A stretch of 8,263 nt of DNA, taken from NCBI RefSeq assembly GCF_003788695.1, contig NZ_RARA01000020.1, positions 33,162 through 41,424 on the forward strand, read 5' to 3'. Made by a program: the position numbers and the translations under genes. Source of the stretch: Candidatus Cardinium hertigii. GTDB taxonomy: Bacteria; Bacteroidota; Bacteroidia; Cytophagales_A; Amoebophilaceae. This document shows, one piece after another, positions 6,149-8,263 of this stretch; the stretch's first letter is position 1, and each line of letters begins with the position of its first letter. Below the pieces are notes generated by a model. The model was not told the origin of the DNA and made no database searches. It saw only the letters and a list, made by a program, of their open reading frames with translations.

Positions 6149-7378
6149 TCATGGCATTTCCGCTTGCTTTTCATCTATTATCTGATAGAGAACAAAAAGC
6201 TTTAAAGGCTCATAATACAATTCTCCCAGTGCCAATTCATTTTCTAATTCTTTACGTAATTCCCCTAAGGACAGCGGATTGAATTGTGCTCGAAATCCTC
6301 TCATATCATCTTCAGTCCACTGGTCTACTGTTTCCGCTCCTAATCTATTCATTCTATTTCGCTCATTTTCACTATTGCCACCTATTCGACAAATAGGACA
6401 ACTTTCAACCTCACGATCTCTGAGATCTTGAAAACATGTTGCGTGAAATTTTACATGATGCGGACACGAAAGTGGAAAGTCCTTCTGTTCTAGAAAGTCA
6501 TTCTCAATGTCATTCTGACAGAGGCAACAATTTTCTGGCTTTTTATCTTCTCCTGCTGATCCTCTTGCTTCTGTTCCTGCTGTGTTTGCTGTGCCTACCA
6601 CATTCAGCTTCTGCGCCGCCATGTTTATCTTATGCTCTCTTTCTTCTGCACGCGCAGATGCTAGCTCTAGTAGCGCATTCCCTGCCAGAATACTTGCCTG
6701 CTCATTCATATCTCCCCCACGACGCAGCTTACACTTCACCCTGTTTGCCGCATCTCTCAGGTCAAAAAACTCATACGTAGCCGCCTCTACTAGTTCTTCC
6801 AGCCCATTATCTATCGCCCCATGCCTACTATAGTCTAGGTACTTCAGCGCAGACCCCACCATTATTGCCGCTTCCTGCAGCCTCCGCCATTGCGCCTCCT
6901 CTGCGTCTTCTAATGCGTCTTCTATTGCTATGTCGTCCCACTCTTCTACTGCTCCTGTTCCTGCTCCGCCTGCTCCTCCTGCTCCGCCTGCTCCTCCTGT
7001 TCCTCCTGCTATTCCTCCTCCTGCTCCGCCTGCTCCTCCTGCTATTCCTCCTCCTGCTCCGCCCGCTCCTCCTCCTCCTGCTATTCCTCCTCCTGCTCCG
7101 CCACCGCCTCCGCCACCACCTCCTCCTCTTGCTGTGCCATTAAATTCACCAACCATCAATTGATTTTTTACTGCTAGCACTTTGGTTTTACTGCTACCTA
7201 TATCTTCTTTTTCTGATGAAATATCCTCAGGAATAATTTGACTTATTTTATTAGAAGGTTTATTTGTTTTTTTAAATCTATTAAAACCACAAGCAGATTC
7301 ACCACTCAAAACGATGAAACCAAACAATGTAATAGGGATAACTATTTGCTTTGCGTACGGTTTATTTCGAATCTGCAT
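6149..7378 (-). CDS. Exported Gly-rich protein with C-terminal RING-H2 finger, candidate ubiquitin-ligase effector
   Basis: 409 aa. Residues 1-30 form a signal peptide (QIVIPITLFGFIVLSGESAC), possibly a weak lipobox with Cys30. Residues 84-143 are almost pure Gly/Ala. Residues about 145-260 are acidic to mixed and helix-forming. A RING-H2 finger occupies about 284-330: C284-x2-C287, C305, H307 or H308, H312-x2-C315, C327-x2-C330. A charged tail with WTEDDMRGF follows. RING-H2 domains bind two zinc ions and recruit ubiquitin-conjugating enzymes. Bacteria lack that pathway, so the known role of such proteins is as effectors acting in a eukaryotic host. Export is supported by the signal, but the translocation route is not shown. 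The gene is a compositional mosaic: AT-rich at both ends, GC-rich in the middle. No Shine-Dalgarno is seen before the ATG at 7378. Stand-alone, on the same strand as the second RING gene. Confidence 0.8.
   Translation of the reverse strand: MQIRNKPYAKQIVIPITLFGFIVLSGESACGFNRFKKTNKPSNKISQIIPEDISSEKEDIGSSKTKVLAVKNQLMVGEFNGTARGGGGGGGGGGAGGGIAGGGGAGGAGGGIAGGAGGAGGGIAGGTGGAGGAGGAGGAGTGAVEEWDDIAIEDALEDAEEAQWRRLQEAAIMVGSALKYLDYSRHGAIDNGLEELVEAATYEFFDLRDAANRVKCKLRRGGDMNEQASILAGNALLELASARAEEREHKINMAAQKLNVVGTANTAGTEARGSAGEDKKPENCCLCQNDIENDFLEQKDFPLSCPHHVKFHATCFQDLRDREVESCPICRIGGNSENERNRMNRLGAETVDQWTEDDMRGFRAQFNPLSLGELRKELENELALGELYYEPLKLFVLYQIIDEKQAEMP
6599..6642 (-). repeat. 44-bp perfect direct repeat, copy 1 (inside the RING gene)
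   Basis: Identical to 7831-7874. Here it is coding and gives REHKINMAAQKLNV (about residues 247-260) in the helical region before the RING finger. Confidence 0.95.
6950..7126 (-). repeat. GC-rich Gly/Ala-coding imperfect repeat array
   Basis: About 60 codons made almost entirely of GGN and GCN, with a loose repeated pattern of GGAGGAGCAGGCGGAGCA and GGAATAGCAGGAGGA (AGGGIAGG in protein). Hand count of 7021-7080 gives 41 of 60 G/C, against 15 of 60 at 7201-7260. Slippage between units would change the length of the Gly linker in steps of three bases. Confidence 0.85.
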
Positions 7379-7391
7379 TGTACTTTTTATT

Positions 7392-7742
7392 TTAAATTTT
7401 AATAAAGCTCACTAATGTAAGCGCACTATTTTTAATTTTTAACTTATACTCATTTACTTCCTTTAAGGAAGTGAAGTACAAATATAAAACAAAAAAATAC
7501 ATTAGCAAATTTTTTGTTCCTTTTCTAGAATTATCAAACTCATTCCTACTATATTTACTATAGCCTAAATGATCGTCTAATTCTGCCACAAGGGGCCGTT
7601 CTACTATATTTTTCGTTAAAACTTTTAATAGACCTTCTTGGCAAAAGATAGTCGATAAGTCTGCTCCTCCTTCTAACAATAAATCTATCGCTGCTTGGAG
7701 TTTTGGGTTAATTGGATCTTTCTTTTTTGATTGCATAATCAT
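7392..7742 (-). pseudogene. IS256-family (Mutator) transposase, truncated N-terminus
   Basis: 116 codons. Residues about 12-77 match the start of IS256-family transposases: AAIDLLLEGGADLSTIFCQEG, LLKVLTKNIVERPLVAELDDHLGY, then NEFDNSRKGT, the usual N-S-R-N-G-like stretch. Family members are around 400 aa and continue with the catalytic domain. Here the similarity stops at about residue 80 (near 7503) and is followed by a hydrophobic, AT-rich tail (MYFFVLYLYF) that looks like noncoding sequence read by chance. No DDE residues are present. The fragment lies between the two RING genes on the same strand and is a dead relic. It shows that this intergenic region has been a target for insertion and deletion. 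Confidence 0.8.
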
Positions 7743-7830
7743 AGTAGTTAATTTTGATATTATAGAACAACGAAAATCATTTTACACAATCTTTTAGAAA
7801 GACCCGGGCATAAAGTGTGCCCTGCCCTAG

Positions 7831-7874
7831 CACATTCAGCTTCTGCGCCGCCATGTTTATCTTATGCTCTCTTT
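7831..7874 (-). repeat. 44-bp perfect direct repeat, copy 2 (3' edge of the second RING gene)
   Basis: Identical to 6599-6642. It overlaps the last two bases of the second RING gene's stop codon (7875-7873) and continues downstream. Read on in the same frame past the TAA, it would give REHKINMAAQKLNV as in the other gene. Confidence 0.95.
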
Positions 7875-8263
7875 ACTTCAAACCTGCTCTACATGTAGGG
7901 CAGGTTCTATTGTTAGAAGTATTAATCCACGATTCCAGACACATTCTATGAAATTTATCAGGATGCGGCATCTCACATTTAAAAAAGCGATTTGTATTCT
8001 CTTCATTATTTTTTACTACCTCATGGCATATCGCACACGCACAGTCGTTTTTTCTTTCTGCGTCCACTTCTGCTCTTATTGCTGCTGCTGTTCCTGGTCC
8101 TGGTCCTGCTTCTGCTTCTGCTCTTATTGCTGCTGCTGCTCTTTTTGCTGCTCTTGCTGCTGCTCCTCCTGCTGCTCTTGCTGCTGCTTTTGCTTTTTCT
8201 GCTCTTGCTGCTACTTTTGCTGCTTCTTGCCCACTTATCTCTAAGGCTATCCTCAGTTGTTCT
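7873..8263 (-). CDS. Ala-rich protein with C-terminal RING-H2 finger (5' end beyond window)
   Basis: The frame is open from the window edge (codon 8262-8260) to TAA 7875-7873, giving 130 codons. The GTG at 8067 is an internal Val and not a convincing start. The visible upstream part (about 65 residues) is Ala/Arg/Lys/Glu-rich and probably one long helix (QEAAKVAARAEKAKAAARAA), with a GPGPG break and AAAIRAE present twice. The last 64 residues hold a RING-H2 finger: CAIC, then C-x3-H-x4-H-x2-C (CEMPHPDKFHRMC), the LESW aromatic and CPTC. The Trp and the Pro between the last Cys pair are typical of RING domains that bind ubiquitin-conjugating enzymes. It shares PHxxKFHxxC with the gene at 6149-7378, so the two are probable paralogues and this is also a candidate host-directed effector. 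Whether it has a signal peptide cannot be seen. Confidence 0.8.
   Translation of the reverse strand, partial: EQLRIALEISGQEAAKVAARAEKAKAAARAAGGAAARAAKRAAAAIRAEAEAGPGPGTAAAIRAEVDAERKNDCACAICHEVVKNNEENTNRFFKCEMPHPDKFHRMCLESWINTSNNRTCPTCRAGLK
8067..8138 (-). repeat. 24-bp direct repeat encoding AAAIRAE
   Basis: Two exact 24-base copies, 8067-8090 and 8115-8138, separated by 24 bp encoding the AEAGPGPG/T linker. They lie in a GCA/AGA codon-rich tract of the Ala-rich region. The register is in frame, so loss or gain of a unit would leave the reading frame intact. Confidence 0.85.

Noticed and set aside
6436..7163. Several plus-strand open frames rich in Leu or Pro opposite the Gly-rich gene
   Set aside because: They are antisense readings of GGN/GCN codons; the minus-strand frame has a signal peptide and a complete RING finger, and the plus frames have no recognisable domain.
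7456..7472. Perfect 8-bp palindrome ACTTCCTT/AAGGAAGT with a one-base centre
   Set aside because: It lies in decayed sequence behind the IS256 fragment and has no T run on either side; one-base loops do not form normal terminator hairpins. It might be an operator or chance.
7801..7809. GACCCGGGC shared with the IS4 transposase tail at 269-277
   Set aside because: Only nine bases, with unrelated flanks; probably coincidence.
7806..7822. Possible terminator downstream of the second RING gene (GGGCA/TGCCC stem)
   Set aside because: The 5-bp stem is followed on the minus strand by GGGTCTTTCT and not a T run; too weak to call.
7864..8244. Plus-strand Cys/Ser-rich frame
   Set aside because: Antisense reading of the GCA/AGA-rich Ala region; low complexity with no motif, while the minus frame encodes a RING finger.

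Overview
The window reads as accessory, transposon-rich DNA from an AT-rich bacterium that probably lives inside eukaryotic cells. Most of it is low in G+C (one hand-counted 60-base block, 7201-7260, has 15 G/C). There are remnants of three insertion-sequence families (IS4, IS5, IS256). There is a lipoprotein gene pair with no recognisable homologue and two genes ending in eukaryote-type RING-H2 zinc fingers. No Shine-Dalgarno sequences are visible before the resident genes. RING-type domains, many IS elements, weak ribosome sites and short lipoprotein signals fit obligate intracellular Bacteroidota such as the Amoebophilus/Cardinium group. That assignment is inference from style and not from any marker gene.

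Layout. Positions 1-384 hold the 3' half of an IS4-family element on the plus strand, ending in a 32-bp terminal repeat. Positions 385-507 are a short hairpin-bearing segment closed by a second copy of the element-end motif. Positions 508-783 are the 5' end of another IS4 copy in the opposite orientation, with the first 40 codons of the transposase. Two minus-strand genes follow: a 397-aa lipoprotein with a helical domain (798-1991) and a 465-aa probable lipoprotein with Thr-Asp-Gln-Asn tandem repeats (2161-3558), separated by a good intrinsic terminator (2066-2102). Positions 3559-3855 are AT-rich with no gene seen.

Positions 3883-6067 form an IS4 element that keeps both terminal repeats but lost most of the N-terminal half of its transposase. 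It was later split by a 1.3-kb IS5 element (4039-5338). The uninterrupted sequence at 1-342 shows what the target looked like before insertion, so the target duplication can be read directly.

Positions 6149-7378 encode an exported protein with a long Gly/Ala-rich segment, a helical region and a C-terminal RING-H2 finger. Positions 7392-7742 are a broken IS256 (Mutator) transposase start. Positions 7873-8263 are the 3' end of a second RING-H2 gene with an Ala-rich upstream region, running off the window. A perfect 44-bp sequence is shared between the first RING gene and the 3' edge of the second.

All four resident genes lie on the minus strand. The plausible theme is surface or secreted proteins facing a eukaryotic host: two lipoproteins, and two candidate ubiquitin-ligase effectors. 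They sit among repeats able to mediate deletion, inversion or duplication. No catalytic system, RNA gene, CRISPR array or phage module is visible.
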